Shown one piece after another: positions 17,626-25,277 of a stretch of 64,000 nt of DNA; within the stretch, counting starts at the first letter, position 1; every line of letters starts with the position of its first letter. A program made the position numbers and the translations under genes. Origin of the DNA: Salinithrix halophila. GTDB lineage: Bacteria > Bacillota > Bacilli > Thermoactinomycetales > DSM-45169. The DNA is taken from NCBI RefSeq assembly GCF_042650125.1, contig NZ_JBHSAP010000015.1:434001-498000 (forward strand). Reading direction: 5' to 3'. The notes beneath the pieces were generated by a model. That model saw only the letters and a program-made list of their open reading frames with translations. It did no database searches and was not told the origin of the DNA.

Positions 17626-17922
17626 ATGCAAATACTCTATACGGCGATCGTTCTAATTTTCCTGGTGATGGGGGGGATTTATCTCCAGGATCAGCCGCCT
17701 TTTGCGGTTCACTACTTTATGATCGCGTTGTATTTCTTCGTCATCCTTTTTGAGTTCCGGGGAAATCCCTTTCCTCGAGGGATTTATCTGCTCTTAGGGT
17801 TCTTACTCTTGGGGAATGCGATGATCCAGTTTTTCTATGCGGAGAACAACGTGATCGCCGGCCTGATCAGCCTTCTGTTCGCCTACTTTGCCTTGCAGGC
17901 TCGCCGCCGTCTTCACCAGTGA
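17626..17922 (+). CDS. small membrane protein of unknown function
   Basis: 98 residues with three or four hydrophobic helices (LYTAIVLIFLVMGGIYL; HYFMIALYFFVILFEF; IYLLLGFLLLGNAMIQFFY; VIAGLISLLFAYFAL) and a basic C-terminal tail (QARRRLHQ). Good ribosome site GAGGTG. It lies 43 bp after gatB and may be co-transcribed, ending at its own terminator. I do not recognise a family. Confidence 0.7.
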   Translation: MQILYTAIVLIFLVMGGIYLQDQPPFAVHYFMIALYFFVILFEFRGNPFPRGIYLLLGFLLLGNAMIQFFYAENNVIAGLISLLFAYFALQARRRLHQ

Positions 17923-17929
17923 TTTATCA

Positions 17930-17957
17930 GCCCGCCCTGTATCAAGGGCGGGCTTTT
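17930..17957 (+). terminator. Rho-independent terminator of the gatCAB operon
   Basis: GCCCGCCCT (17930-17938), a 6-nt loop, AGGGCGGGC (17945-17953) and TTTT. Confidence 0.88.
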
Positions 17958-18044
17958 CCGGCATAAGACGCCTGTTATTGTCAAAGAATACAGGTGAAGG
18001 GAGTTGGATTTATCACTCCGCATGATTGATCAGGGGGAATCAGG

Positions 18045-18320
18045 ATGAATGAATTCGCAAACACCGAGGTAGAACAGGTTTTACAGGGGGCTAAGCAAGC
18101 AGCGGAGTTTGTCCGTATGGCCCAGAACACGGCTGATTCGGAGCTCATCCAACAGGCCGGCAGCCAGTTGGATCAGGCACAAGCCCAGGTGGAAGCCTAT
18201 ATGGCACAGAAGGGAGCATCTGAAGAACTTGAGGAGGTTTTGGAGCAGCTTGGCCGCTCCCGCTATAACCTGAATTTGTCCGCCTCTATCAGCAATCCCG
18301 CTTGGTACGAGCCGTATTGA
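18045..18320 (+). CDS. small helical hypothetical protein
   Basis: 91 residues, soluble and acidic. Mostly alpha-helical and Gln/Ala/Glu-rich (residues 5-70, AGSQLDQAQAQVEAYMAQKG), ending in an aromatic tail SNPAWYEPY. A coiled coil is plausible. Ribosome site AGGGGGAA. Monocistronic between terminators. Family not recognised. Confidence 0.6.
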   Translation: MNEFANTEVEQVLQGAKQAAEFVRMAQNTADSELIQQAGSQLDQAQAQVEAYMAQKGASEELEEVLEQLGRSRYNLNLSASISNPAWYEPY

Positions 18321-18323
18321 AGT

Positions 18324-18347
18324 AAAGGATCCGCATGACGGATCTTT
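18324..18347 (+). terminator. Rho-independent terminator
   Basis: AAAGGATCCG (18324-18333) pairs with CGGATCTTTT (18339-18347) with one bulged G, so the T-run is part of the arm. Confidence 0.7.
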
Positions 18348-18371
18348 TCTGTCTAATCATGGCAAACGAAC

Positions 18372-18648
18372 TTGGTAGGATCGGGAAAATTGTGCTAGAC
18401 TCAATCTGTGACTTACCCGCGGACTGTGAATAAACCAACGCATGTGGTAACCTTAGTCTGAAAACATGGATAACAACGAGGATGCCAGTGGTGGAGAATG
18501 AAGGATTGAACTCCGTTGCAGGGGGTTTAGATAGCGGTGGTTGCCCTCGGTCTTCGGTTTGGCGCTTGTTTTCTCCGGCCATGTCCGGAGTGTGATATAA
18601 GGGATAAAGAAAGATGGATATAAAAAAGCCACTCAAAGTGGCTTTTCA
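18372..18648 (+). ncRNA. candidate intergenic small RNA
   Basis: The stretch 18348-18621 has no convincing coding frame. It has a possible promoter (TTGGTA 18372-18377, 18-nt spacer, TAGACT 18396-18401). Downstream come a CTCCGG...CCGGAG hairpin (about 18573-18590) and a bidirectional terminator at 18622-18647. That would give a transcript of about 240 nt from near 18408. No known RNA family is recognised. Low confidence. Confidence 0.22.
18622..18647 (-). terminator. bidirectional terminator overlapping a stop codon
   Basis: AAAAGCCACT and AGTGGCTTTT flank a 3-nt loop, with A/T runs on both sides. On the minus strand the hairpin contains the stop codon of the 19145-18633 gene. Confidence 0.8.
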
Positions 18649-19145
18649 TTTGATTTCGATGACAGACGTGCCCAACTGCGGGAACCGATCATCTTTTGGG
18701 AATGGACCATCGCTTCCTGGAGATAGCCCTCAGCGTTGTCCAGCCATTGGATCCAATTTTCTAGGGCGGATTTGGCTGTAGCCGGGGCCGCTCGTTTGGC
18801 TTCCATCATATGCCCCCGTTTCAGCCGGTCATGATGCCGTGCCAAGTAGAGACTCCGTACATAAGAGGAGAGTACGGTTTCATGCCAGTCTTGGGCAGCT
18901 AGACGCTCCAAACATCCCTTGGCAATCAGTCTATAGTAACAGGTACAGGGACACTCTCCTTGGGCTTCTACCATTCCGGCCAGATCTTGAATGTCGGGAA
19001 GCATGGTGAGCTGGGCACCGATGGAGGAAACCATCGATTCAGCGTACAGACTGCAGGTCATAGATTTTTGCACGTCGTTAATCCGGTCGGGATCCGGCCT
19101 GACGCCGTTCGGTCCTGAAGATTGATCGGGGTTGGTTTCGATCAT
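18633..19145 (-). CDS. hypothetical protein with clustered cysteines
   Basis: 170 residues from the ATG at 19145 (MIETNPDQSS), with AAGGGGGAT upstream; a longer reading from 19235 lacks a ribosome site. Soluble. A Cys cluster (ECPCTCYYRLIAKGC, about residues 75-89) plus an earlier Cys in SMTCSLYAES could bind metal. The C-terminal half is helical and basic. Family not recognised. It is transcribed divergently from dgkB (90 bp between starts). Confidence 0.6.
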   Translation of the reverse strand: MIETNPDQSSGPNGVRPDPDRINDVQKSMTCSLYAESMVSSIGAQLTMLPDIQDLAGMVEAQGECPCTCYYRLIAKGCLERLAAQDWHETVLSSYVRSLYLARHHDRLKRGHMMEAKRAAPATAKSALENWIQWLDNAEGYLQEAMVHSQKMIGSRSWARLSSKSNEKPL

Positions 19146-19234
19146 TACCCGATCCCCCTTTCCGTTAGTCCTCTCCTCAATGTATGCACAAGGACGAGCG
19201 GTTAGGAGAAAGTGAGACAGAAGGAGGAAGACCA

Positions 19235-20131
19235 ATGAAGCGTGCCCGTATCATCTACAACCGGACGGCGGGGCGGGAAGCGGTGGAACGCCAGCTTCCC
19301 CGCATCCTGGAGCGGCTGGAGGCTTATGGGTTGGAGACATCCTGTCATTCCACCCGGTATCCGGGAGATGGGACGGAGGCCGCACGTCAGGCGGTTGAAC
19401 GAGGGTTTGAGGTGGTGGTGGCCGCAGGTGGCGATGGCACCATCCATGAGGTAGTCAACGGCCTGGCTCCAGGAGAACGACGCCCCCGTCTGGGGATTCT
19501 GCCATGCGGAACTAGTAACGATTTGGCCCGGGCCCTCCGGTTGCCTAAAGATCTCCTGGATGCCTGTGATGTCATCGGGCAGGGCGTGGTTTGCCCCATG
19601 GATGTGGGTCGGGTACAAAATCGTTACTTTGTCAATGTGGCAGGGGCAGGAAGCCTTACGGAGGTTACCTACAAAGCGCCCAGTCGGCTTAAGTCGGCTA
19701 TCGGTCAACTGGCTTATTACGCCAAAGGGTTGGAGAAGCTGGGCACGCTGTTTCGTCCCTTCCGTGTGCGGCTAGAAGCTTCCGACCGGACGATTGAAGA
19801 GGAGATCCTTCTTCTTATCGTTGCTAATAGCCGTTCTATCGGCGGATTTCACAAGCTGGCCCCCAGTGCCGACGTTTCCGACGGACGTCTGGATGTCCTG
19901 GTGATCCGCAGAGGGGGACTCCCCGATCTAATCCAGCTTGTCGGTCTGGTCCTGAAGGGGGAGCATGTGAAAGATGATCGCGTCCTCTATTTCCAGACTC
20001 AACACCTGGATGTCTACTCCGAGGAACCGATGCAACTCAATCTGGATGGGGAATGGGGTGGGGATCTCTCCGGCCGCGTGGAGGTCCTGGCCGGGCACTT
20101 GGAGGTATTTTGTCCGGAAGCAAGAAGGTAA
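19235..20131 (+). CDS. dgkB: diacylglycerol kinase DgkB (lipid kinase)
   Basis: 298 residues. Soluble kinase that phosphorylates diacylglycerol left by lipoteichoic acid synthesis back to phosphatidate. Seen: the catalytic AAGGDGTIHEVVNGL motif, LGILPCGTSNDLARALRLP, and a C-terminal beta-sandwich with LNLDGEWGGD. Start at ATG 19235, 7 nt after AAGGAGG; the ATG at 19184 lacks a site. In B. subtilis dgkB also follows gatCAB and precedes the RlmCD gene, which supports the call over a sphingosine-kinase-like paralogue. Confidence 0.9.
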   Translation: MKRARIIYNRTAGREAVERQLPRILERLEAYGLETSCHSTRYPGDGTEAARQAVERGFEVVVAAGGDGTIHEVVNGLAPGERRPRLGILPCGTSNDLARALRLPKDLLDACDVIGQGVVCPMDVGRVQNRYFVNVAGAGSLTEVTYKAPSRLKSAIGQLAYYAKGLEKLGTLFRPFRVRLEASDRTIEEEILLLIVANSRSIGGFHKLAPSADVSDGRLDVLVIRRGGLPDLIQLVGLVLKGEHVKDDRVLYFQTQHLDVYSEEPMQLNLDGEWGGDLSGRVEVLAGHLEVFCPEARR

Positions 20132-20219
20132 ACCGGTTCCTGGGTTTTCTTGTTGAAAATTCCCCAAATTAAATGATTCACGCAAATATTTTATTTACTT
20201 ACGAAAGGGATACATACGC

Positions 20220-21083
20220 ATGAAAAGATCCTTCCAATCAGTGTTATTGTGTATCGCTCTCTTCGCTGTCCCCTTGGGGGGTTGTGCTGAACCGACGGGC
20301 GGGGAAGCGGGCAAAAAAAAACAGCCGACCAAACAGATGGACGGCTTGTCCGCCCAGGAAATTATCGATACCTCGCTGACGTCCATGGAAAAGATGAAAG
20401 GATACCACTGGGAAAGTCTCAATCACCAACAGTACAGTTTTCGTAAACAACCGGATAAAAACACCCGGGTGGACTGGAAACAACGAATTCTTGTTACCGA
20501 AAATCCCGTCAACATTCAAGCGAAGGGCAGCCTGACAGTGGCAGGAGAGCTAATCAGCGAGACGAAGCCCCAGCGTTGGTATGTGACGGATCAGGATGAG
20601 TTTCTGTTTTTCCGCAACCGCTGGTACAAAAAAGAACAATCCGGATTGGGGGAGAAGATGAAAGTATATGCCGATCCATTGTGGGTGCTCAGAAAGGTGG
20701 GGGAATCGGCAGACGTGTATAGAGTGGACCGTGAAGGAAAAGAAGCGAAATTGACCGTCGGTTTAACAGGGAAAGCGGTGGAGCCCTTTATCGATGACCG
20801 GTCGATGCGCTACGCCTCCATTCCTCCCCGCAAAGAATACTCCTTTACCGGGCAACGGATGAAAATCCGCATCAACATCGATAAAAAAACGTTCCGCCTT
20901 CGTAAAGTGGAACAGGCTGTAGAATTTACCATCGACTTGGGTAAGGAAAAAGTGAAAACACGCCAAGAATGGACGCATACCCTTCAGGGAGAAGCCAAGA
21001 AGATCACCGTCCCGGAGCACATTCGAAAAAATGCCCGCACCTATCCCGACTCGGAAAAGGAAGAGACGATCCCGACAGGATAA
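20220..21083 (+). CDS. lipoprotein, DUF6612-like
   Basis: 287 residues. Lipoprotein signal with lipobox VPLGGC (Cys at about residue 22), a Gly/Lys-rich linker, then a domain with alternating strands (HWESLNHQQYSF; VNIQAKGSLTVAGELISETK; EWTHTLQGEAKKITVPEHIR). It resembles the LolA/DUF6612 type of lipid-binding half-barrel (inference). Extracytoplasmic, membrane-attached. Downstream of dgkB by 88 bp, with an AAAGGGA ribosome site and its own terminator. Confidence 0.7.
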   Translation: MKRSFQSVLLCIALFAVPLGGCAEPTGGEAGKKKQPTKQMDGLSAQEIIDTSLTSMEKMKGYHWESLNHQQYSFRKQPDKNTRVDWKQRILVTENPVNIQAKGSLTVAGELISETKPQRWYVTDQDEFLFFRNRWYKKEQSGLGEKMKVYADPLWVLRKVGESADVYRVDREGKEAKLTVGLTGKAVEPFIDDRSMRYASIPPRKEYSFTGQRMKIRINIDKKTFRLRKVEQAVEFTIDLGKEKVKTRQEWTHTLQGEAKKITVPEHIRKNARTYPDSEKEETIPTG

Positions 21084-21130
21084 GAAATAAAGGCGGCTCA
21101 TATTTCTCCATGTACAGCAAAAGGTCGAAA

Positions 21131-21167
21131 AAAAGCAATCTCTGTATCGAGCAGGGATTGCTTTTTA
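21131..21167 (+). terminator. Rho-independent terminator after the lipoprotein
   Basis: AAAAGCAATCTCTG and CAGGGATTGCTTTTT form a long stem with a single mismatch and a 7-nt loop. Confidence 0.85.
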
Positions 21168-21292
21168 TTTCGGGCATCGTTGACGGCCACTAGGAAAGGG
21201 GTTGGTCACCGCTATAGGTGATCGTTTGCAGACGCTTCTTCCGTCAGTCGGTTGCCGGTGGTTCGCATCGGGTGGCGGTAGCGGCATTCCAT

Positions 21293-21976
21293 TCACTTGA
21301 GCTCTAAGTAGTATCCTTTTCCGCGCACATTGACGATGGTAGCGGCCTTTTTGATTTTTTTACGTACCCGGTACACCAGAGAGTTGACTTCGACGAGCCC
21401 CACGGGTGGCATGCCGTCGGGGAAGGGTTGCCGCTCGGGCCAGACCCGACGGATGATCTCATCGTTGGAGACGAACGTGTTGGAATGATCATGGAGGGCC
21501 GCCAGGAGGTTCCACTCTTTTCCGGACAGGGCAACCGGCTTGCCGGACACGATGCAAACTCTTCGTTTCTGATCCAGGAAAAGCTGTTGCAAGATCGGCG
21601 GTTCCTCCTGAGTCATGAATCCGGGGTCGAGGTCCAGGGTATGATCCGGCACCACATAGGCGAAGTGGAGAACGACCACGCCTTTGGCGAGCCGAATGAT
21701 ATCGGAATTGTTCAGTCGCCGGGGGATATGGGGAACGAGTTCCTCTGTGCCGACGGTCGTGCCATGCTTACTCCCAAGATCCATGATCCATGCCTTCTCT
21801 CCGTCTAGGCGGATGGAGACATGCTGACGAGAGATGAATTCGTTGGCGAAGGAGAGGTCGGCATCCCCGTCGGGGTAATCTCTCCCGATTCTGGTCGTTT
21901 CTCGCTTCAGATCGATGGGGGTCCCCGCCGGGAAAGGAGCTCCTTTTTCCACATAGAGACGTTTACCGGATTCCAC
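21293..21976 (-). CDS. FHA domain / winged-helix transcriptional regulator
   Basis: 227 residues. Residues 20-110 form an FHA phosphothreonine-binding domain: TTRIGRDYPDGDADLSF, EFISRQHVSI and DLGSKHGTTVG carry the conserved Gly-Arg, Ser-Arg-Gln-His and Gly-Ser-x-x-Gly-Thr. Residues 135-227 are an OmpR/PhoB-type DNA-binding domain (LSGKEWNLLAALHDHSNTFV ... NSLVYRVRKKIKK ... VRGKGYYLEL). There is no receiver domain. GTG start with GGAGGG upstream. Likely reads Ser/Thr-kinase signals directly onto DNA (inference). Targets unknown; the divergent beta-lactamase gene is the nearest candidate. Confidence 0.88.
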   Translation of the reverse strand: MESGKRLYVEKGAPFPAGTPIDLKRETTRIGRDYPDGDADLSFANEFISRQHVSIRLDGEKAWIMDLGSKHGTTVGTEELVPHIPRRLNNSDIIRLAKGVVVLHFAYVVPDHTLDLDPGFMTQEEPPILQQLFLDQKRRVCIVSGKPVALSGKEWNLLAALHDHSNTFVSNDEIIRRVWPERQPFPDGMPPVGLVEVNSLVYRVRKKIKKAATIVNVRGKGYYLELK

Positions 21977-22137
21977 GACTTGTTTCCCTCCATTTCTACC
22001 TGTTTGAACGGATTTTATAGCGTTTGGTCAGTCGTTTTGTGATGGACTTATCATTTTTTTGTGAGAGCCCTGCCATAGAAGCGAAAGCGCGGATCGATTA
22101 AGATTCAGATGATTATCTTTAAAGGAGATGATAACCG

Positions 22138-22932
22138 ATGAAACGGACAAGAGGGTGGGGTATTCTGCTTCTGTGTTTGATGATGGGAGGCGTATTGCTG
22201 TTCCCGGGTGCGAGATCTGAGGCGGCCCATGCCGTAAACAAATATGGGGGAAAGACGATCAGCAACCCGGAAGGGACGGTGGAGCTGGCTCGATTAAACC
22301 GGGACGTCTGGGAATACACCACCTATGGTGGTAACTTTGGCGGGATGACGAACATACCCACCAACGGTTTGATTATCTCCTCTTCTAAAGGATTGGTGCT
22401 GATCGATTCCTCCTGGGACGATGACCTTACCAAAGAGTTACTGAATATGATTCGCCGTCACATCGGTAAAAAGATTGCGGTGGCGGTGATCACCCACTCC
22501 CATGAAGATCGGGTCGGGGGAATTCGCGCGTTGTTGAAAGAAGGCATCGAAGTCCGTAGTACCGCTCGCACCGCTCAACTGGCCGAAAAAGCGGGTTATC
22601 CCACACCGAACCCCATCCTGGACGAGCAGTCCCGGTTCAAGGTGGGAAACACGATTATAGAAACCTATTATCCTGGGGAGGGGCACTCCGAGGACAACAT
22701 CACCGTTTGGCTTCCCCAACATAAAATCCTCTTTGGCGGATGTCTCATTAAGTCACTGGAAGCGAAGGATCTAGGCAATGTGAATGATGCCAATTTGGAG
22801 GAGTGGTCCCGTTCCATCCAAAATGTTCTCAACCGCTACCCTAGGATGAAACAGGTGGTCCCTGGTCACGGAAACGTGGGAGACAAGGGTTTGTTGATTC
22901 ATACACTGGAGTTGCTGGAGAATCGAAACTAA
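22138..22932 (+). CDS. subclass B1 metallo-beta-lactamase
   Basis: 264 residues with an N-terminal signal peptide (ILLLCLMMGGVLLFPGARSEA). All zinc ligands of subclass B1 are present (standard numbering): His116, His118 and Asp120 in THSHEDRVGG, His196 in GEGHSEDN, Cys221 with Lys224 in FGGCLIKS, and His263 in VPGHGNVG. The presence of Cys221 and the GGNFGGM...PTNGLII segment separate it from generic MBL-fold hydrolases and B3 enzymes. Expected to hydrolyse penicillins and carbapenems outside the membrane. Ribosome site AAAGGAG. Divergent from the FHA regulator (161 bp between starts). Confidence 0.88.
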   Translation: MKRTRGWGILLLCLMMGGVLLFPGARSEAAHAVNKYGGKTISNPEGTVELARLNRDVWEYTTYGGNFGGMTNIPTNGLIISSSKGLVLIDSSWDDDLTKELLNMIRRHIGKKIAVAVITHSHEDRVGGIRALLKEGIEVRSTARTAQLAEKAGYPTPNPILDEQSRFKVGNTIIETYYPGEGHSEDNITVWLPQHKILFGGCLIKSLEAKDLGNVNDANLEEWSRSIQNVLNRYPRMKQVVPGHGNVGDKGLLIHTLELLENRN

Positions 22933-23043
22933 GGGATGGTTCGTTCCTCGCGGTGTTAGATCCCGCCTAAAGGGAACCGGTTAGGGTGAGGGTTCCATCG
23001 GAGGAATCAGACCGCCGTCCTAGAGGTATAGAACGAAGAGAGA

Positions 23044-23097
23044 CCCCTGCTACCTAGCGAGGACGCCAAATTCGCGTGCTAGGGGCAGGGGGTTTTC
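23044..23097 (+). terminator. long terminator hairpin in the 338-bp gap before rlmCD
   Basis: CCCCTG (23044-23049) and CCTAGC (23053-23058) pair with GCTAGG (23078-23083) and CAGGGG (23086-23091), followed by GTTTTCTTC. Upstream, GGAACC...GGTTCC (about 22973-22997) and AGGA...TCCT (about 23002-23020) form further stems. The gap 22933-23270 therefore holds a structured 3' region or a small RNA and no ORF. Confidence 0.6.
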
Positions 23098-23270
23098 TTC
23101 GTCTTCAGCCCCTTAAGTGATAGAGGCCTTTAATTCTACCACATTTTCCATTCTTGGGGGATATATTTACCATTGCGGCGACAAAAGTGGCATGGGCACC
23201 CTCCCTTGTTGTAAGATCGTCATAGTGCATCCATTTCCGGTTTGATTGGACCTAGAAGGAGCATGTGGAC

Positions 23271-24647
23271 ATGGCTAAACCGAAACCCCCGGTTCAACCG
23301 GGAGACAGCTTCGAACTAACCGTCACCGGTCTCAGCCATACAGGGGACGGTGTGGGGAAGACGGAGGGAGGATTCGCTGTTTTTATCCCTCTCGCTCTTC
23401 CTGGGGAGAAGGTCCGAGTCAAGGTGACTAAGGTGAAAAAGACCTACGCCCACGCGGGTCTCGAAGAAGTCCTGAAAGCCAGCCCTGACCGGGTGGAGGC
23501 TCATTGCCCTGTTTTTGAAGCATGTGGGGGCTGTCAGTTGCAACATCTGGCCTATCCCGCCCAACTGGACAGGAAACGCCGGCAAGTGGAGGATGCCTTC
23601 AAGCGCCTCGGTGGTTTGGACCATGTTCGAGTTCTGCCCGTTCTCGGGATGGAAGAACCCTGGTACTACCGCAACAAGGCCCAAGTCCCCTTTGGGCGTG
23701 GGCGGGAAGGAACGGTTGCCGGTTTTTATGCTGCCGGTTCCCACCAGATTGTGGAATTTGATCAATGCATGATCCAGCAACTGCCCAACGACCGTACCAT
23801 TCAGCGAGTGAAAAAACTTGCCATAGAGTTGGACATCCCTCCTTACGACGAGAAAAGCCATAGGGGGGTCCTTCGCCATGTCCTGGTACGGACAGGCACG
23901 AACACCGGAGAAGTGATGGTCGTACTGGTGACTAATGGTGCATATCTGCCGAGCCACAAGCGCCTTGTCACCCGCCTGAGGGAGGAGATTCCGGGTCTTA
24001 CCTCTATAGTCCAGAATATCCACACGAAACGGAGCAATGTGGTCCTGGGCCAGGAAAACCGGGTGCTTTGGGGGAAGCCGGTGATTGTTGACACCATCGG
24101 CGACATCCGCTTTGTCATCTCCCCCCATTCCTTTTTCCAAGTGAACCCCGTCCAGACGAAAATCCTTTACGACCAAGTGAAAAAAGCCGCTGCTCTTACA
24201 GGGAAGGAAACCGTCATTGACGCCTATTGCGGAATCGGTACGATCGGCCTTTATTTGGCCAGGGATGCAGCTCAGGTTCTCGGTGTCGAATCGATCCCCC
24301 AGGCGGTGGAAGATGCCCGGGTCAATGCGGAAGCCAACGGGATTGAGCATGCTTCCTTTGAAGCGGGTAAAGCGGAGGAGATCATGCCTCGTTGGGCGGA
24401 GAAGGGGATCCGGCCCGAGGTGATCGTTGTGGACCCGCCGCGTAAGGGATGTGATCCAGAATTTTTAATAGCCTGTACAAATATGTCCCCAGACCGCCTT
24501 GTCTATGTCTCCTGCAATCCCGCCACGCTTGCCCGTGACGCTGCTTTCCTCGTGGAGCGGGGGTACCGGACGGAAGAGGTGCAGCCAGTGGACATGTTCC
24601 CCCATACAAACCATGTGGAGTGCGTAACGGTCTTTCACCCCGCCTGA
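23271..24647 (+). CDS. rlmCD: 23S rRNA (uracil-5-)-methyltransferase RlmCD family
   Basis: 458 residues. SAM-dependent methylation of U747/U1939 in 23S rRNA is known for the family. An N-terminal TRAM domain (residues 8-70) is followed by Fe-S cysteines (HCPVFEACGGCQLQH plus FDQC). The C-terminal methyltransferase has DAYCGIGTIGLYLA, VVDPPRKGCD and catalytic Cys in VYVSCNPATLARD. Start at ATG 23271, 9 nt after AAGGAG; the GTG at 23265 is too close. Equivalent to B. subtilis YefA in the gatCAB-dgkB-yefA order. Confidence 0.93.
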   Translation: MAKPKPPVQPGDSFELTVTGLSHTGDGVGKTEGGFAVFIPLALPGEKVRVKVTKVKKTYAHAGLEEVLKASPDRVEAHCPVFEACGGCQLQHLAYPAQLDRKRRQVEDAFKRLGGLDHVRVLPVLGMEEPWYYRNKAQVPFGRGREGTVAGFYAAGSHQIVEFDQCMIQQLPNDRTIQRVKKLAIELDIPPYDEKSHRGVLRHVLVRTGTNTGEVMVVLVTNGAYLPSHKRLVTRLREEIPGLTSIVQNIHTKRSNVVLGQENRVLWGKPVIVDTIGDIRFVISPHSFFQVNPVQTKILYDQVKKAAALTGKETVIDAYCGIGTIGLYLARDAAQVLGVESIPQAVEDARVNAEANGIEHASFEAGKAEEIMPRWAEKGIRPEVIVVDPPRKGCDPEFLIACTNMSPDRLVYVSCNPATLARDAAFLVERGYRTEEVQPVDMFPHTNHVECVTVFHPA

Positions 24648-24676
24648 AAGCGACTTCGATCCAAGGAGGCTAACCC

Positions 24677-25096
24677 ATGAAAAACGGAATCCCCCTGCCT
24701 CTGGTCCGAATGAATCAATGGTTTCAGGTGATCGCTGTCTTGCTCGCCCTGAGCCTAAAACAGTATTGGCTCCTGTCTATTCCACTGGCCTTTGGACTTT
24801 GGAGCCTATTCTTCAGGCAAAATCCCCTTTTTCTGCTCGCCCGACCGTTGTTACGGAAACCGATCTCCCAATATCCCATGGAGGACCCGGACCAGCAGCG
24901 GTTTAACCAAATGATCGCCGTCATCTGTCTCGCCCTTAGCTTGCTCGGCTTCGCTCTAGGATGGAGGATTTTTGGTTACACCTTCGCCATCCTTGTGGCT
25001 ACTGCCGCCCTGATTGCCATCTTGGGATTTTGTGTGGGGTGCTTCCTTCGCTACCGTTATCTTCAGTGGAAGTATCAGCGGAACCGGGCTGGATAA
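24677..25096 (+). CDS. DUF4395 family membrane protein
   Basis: 139 residues with four membrane helices. The conserved Asn/Gln-containing N-terminal segment (PLVRMNQWFQVIAVLLAL) and the Cys pair in ILGFCVGCFLRYRY, typical of DUF4395, are present. Ribosome site AAGGAGG. It lies 29 bp after rlmCD, probably in the same transcript. Biochemical role unknown. Confidence 0.8.
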   Translation: MKNGIPLPLVRMNQWFQVIAVLLALSLKQYWLLSIPLAFGLWSLFFRQNPLFLLARPLLRKPISQYPMEDPDQQRFNQMIAVICLALSLLGFALGWRIFGYTFAILVATAALIAILGFCVGCFLRYRYLQWKYQRNRAG

Positions 25097-25116
25097 AAGC
25101 CGGAGGGCGGCTTTTT
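25096..25116 (+). terminator. Rho-independent terminator after DUF4395
   Basis: AAAGCCG (25096-25102), GAGGG loop, CGGCTTTTT (25108-25116). It starts inside the stop codon. Confidence 0.85.
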
Positions 25117-25151
25117 GTAGCTATCATTGTCAGATAGTTTGTTCAATTGTA

Positions 25152-25180
25152 TTGTTTCTCTCTCTGTTCTCTGTTACAAT
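25152..25180 (+). promoter_or_regulatory. promoter of the kinase/ANTAR operon
   Basis: TTGTTT (25152-25157), a 17-nt spacer and TACAAT (25175-25180). The start would fall near 25187, exactly at the first leader hairpin. A second option is TTGTCA 25127-25132 with TATTGT 25150-25155. Confidence 0.55.
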
Positions 25181-25186
25181 ACGTTG

Positions 25187-25253
25187 TAAAGTAAATAGAC
25201 TTTAGGCGAAGGTGCCTCTAATGATGGCTTTACCGTCATGGGGGCACCTTTTT
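25187..25253 (+). promoter_or_regulatory. ANTAR-type antitermination leader, copy 1
   Basis: P1: TAAAGT (25187-25192) pairs with ACTTTA (25199-25204) around a 6-nt loop AAATAG. P2: AGGC/GCCT (25204-25207 with 25214-25217) around a 6-nt loop GAAGGT. Terminator: AAGGTGCC (25209-25216) pairs with GGCACCTT (25243-25250), with an upper stem ATGATGG/CCGTCAT and a T-run. P2 and the terminator share 25209-25216, so they exclude each other. This matches the logic of ANTAR-controlled leaders (two hexaloop hairpins, the second overlapping a terminator), although the loops deviate from the A1/G4 consensus (P2 has G1, G4). Confidence 0.55.
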
Positions 25254-25277
25254 GCCGAAAAGGGGTGATCCGTTCGA

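Noticed and set aside
18289..18636. 115-codon minus-strand frame over the gap after the helical small protein
   Set aside because: No ribosome site, low-complexity composition, and it runs across two terminators.
23316..24350. 344-codon minus-strand frame inside rlmCD
   Set aside because: Antisense to a well-supported methyltransferase with all motifs; no start signal.
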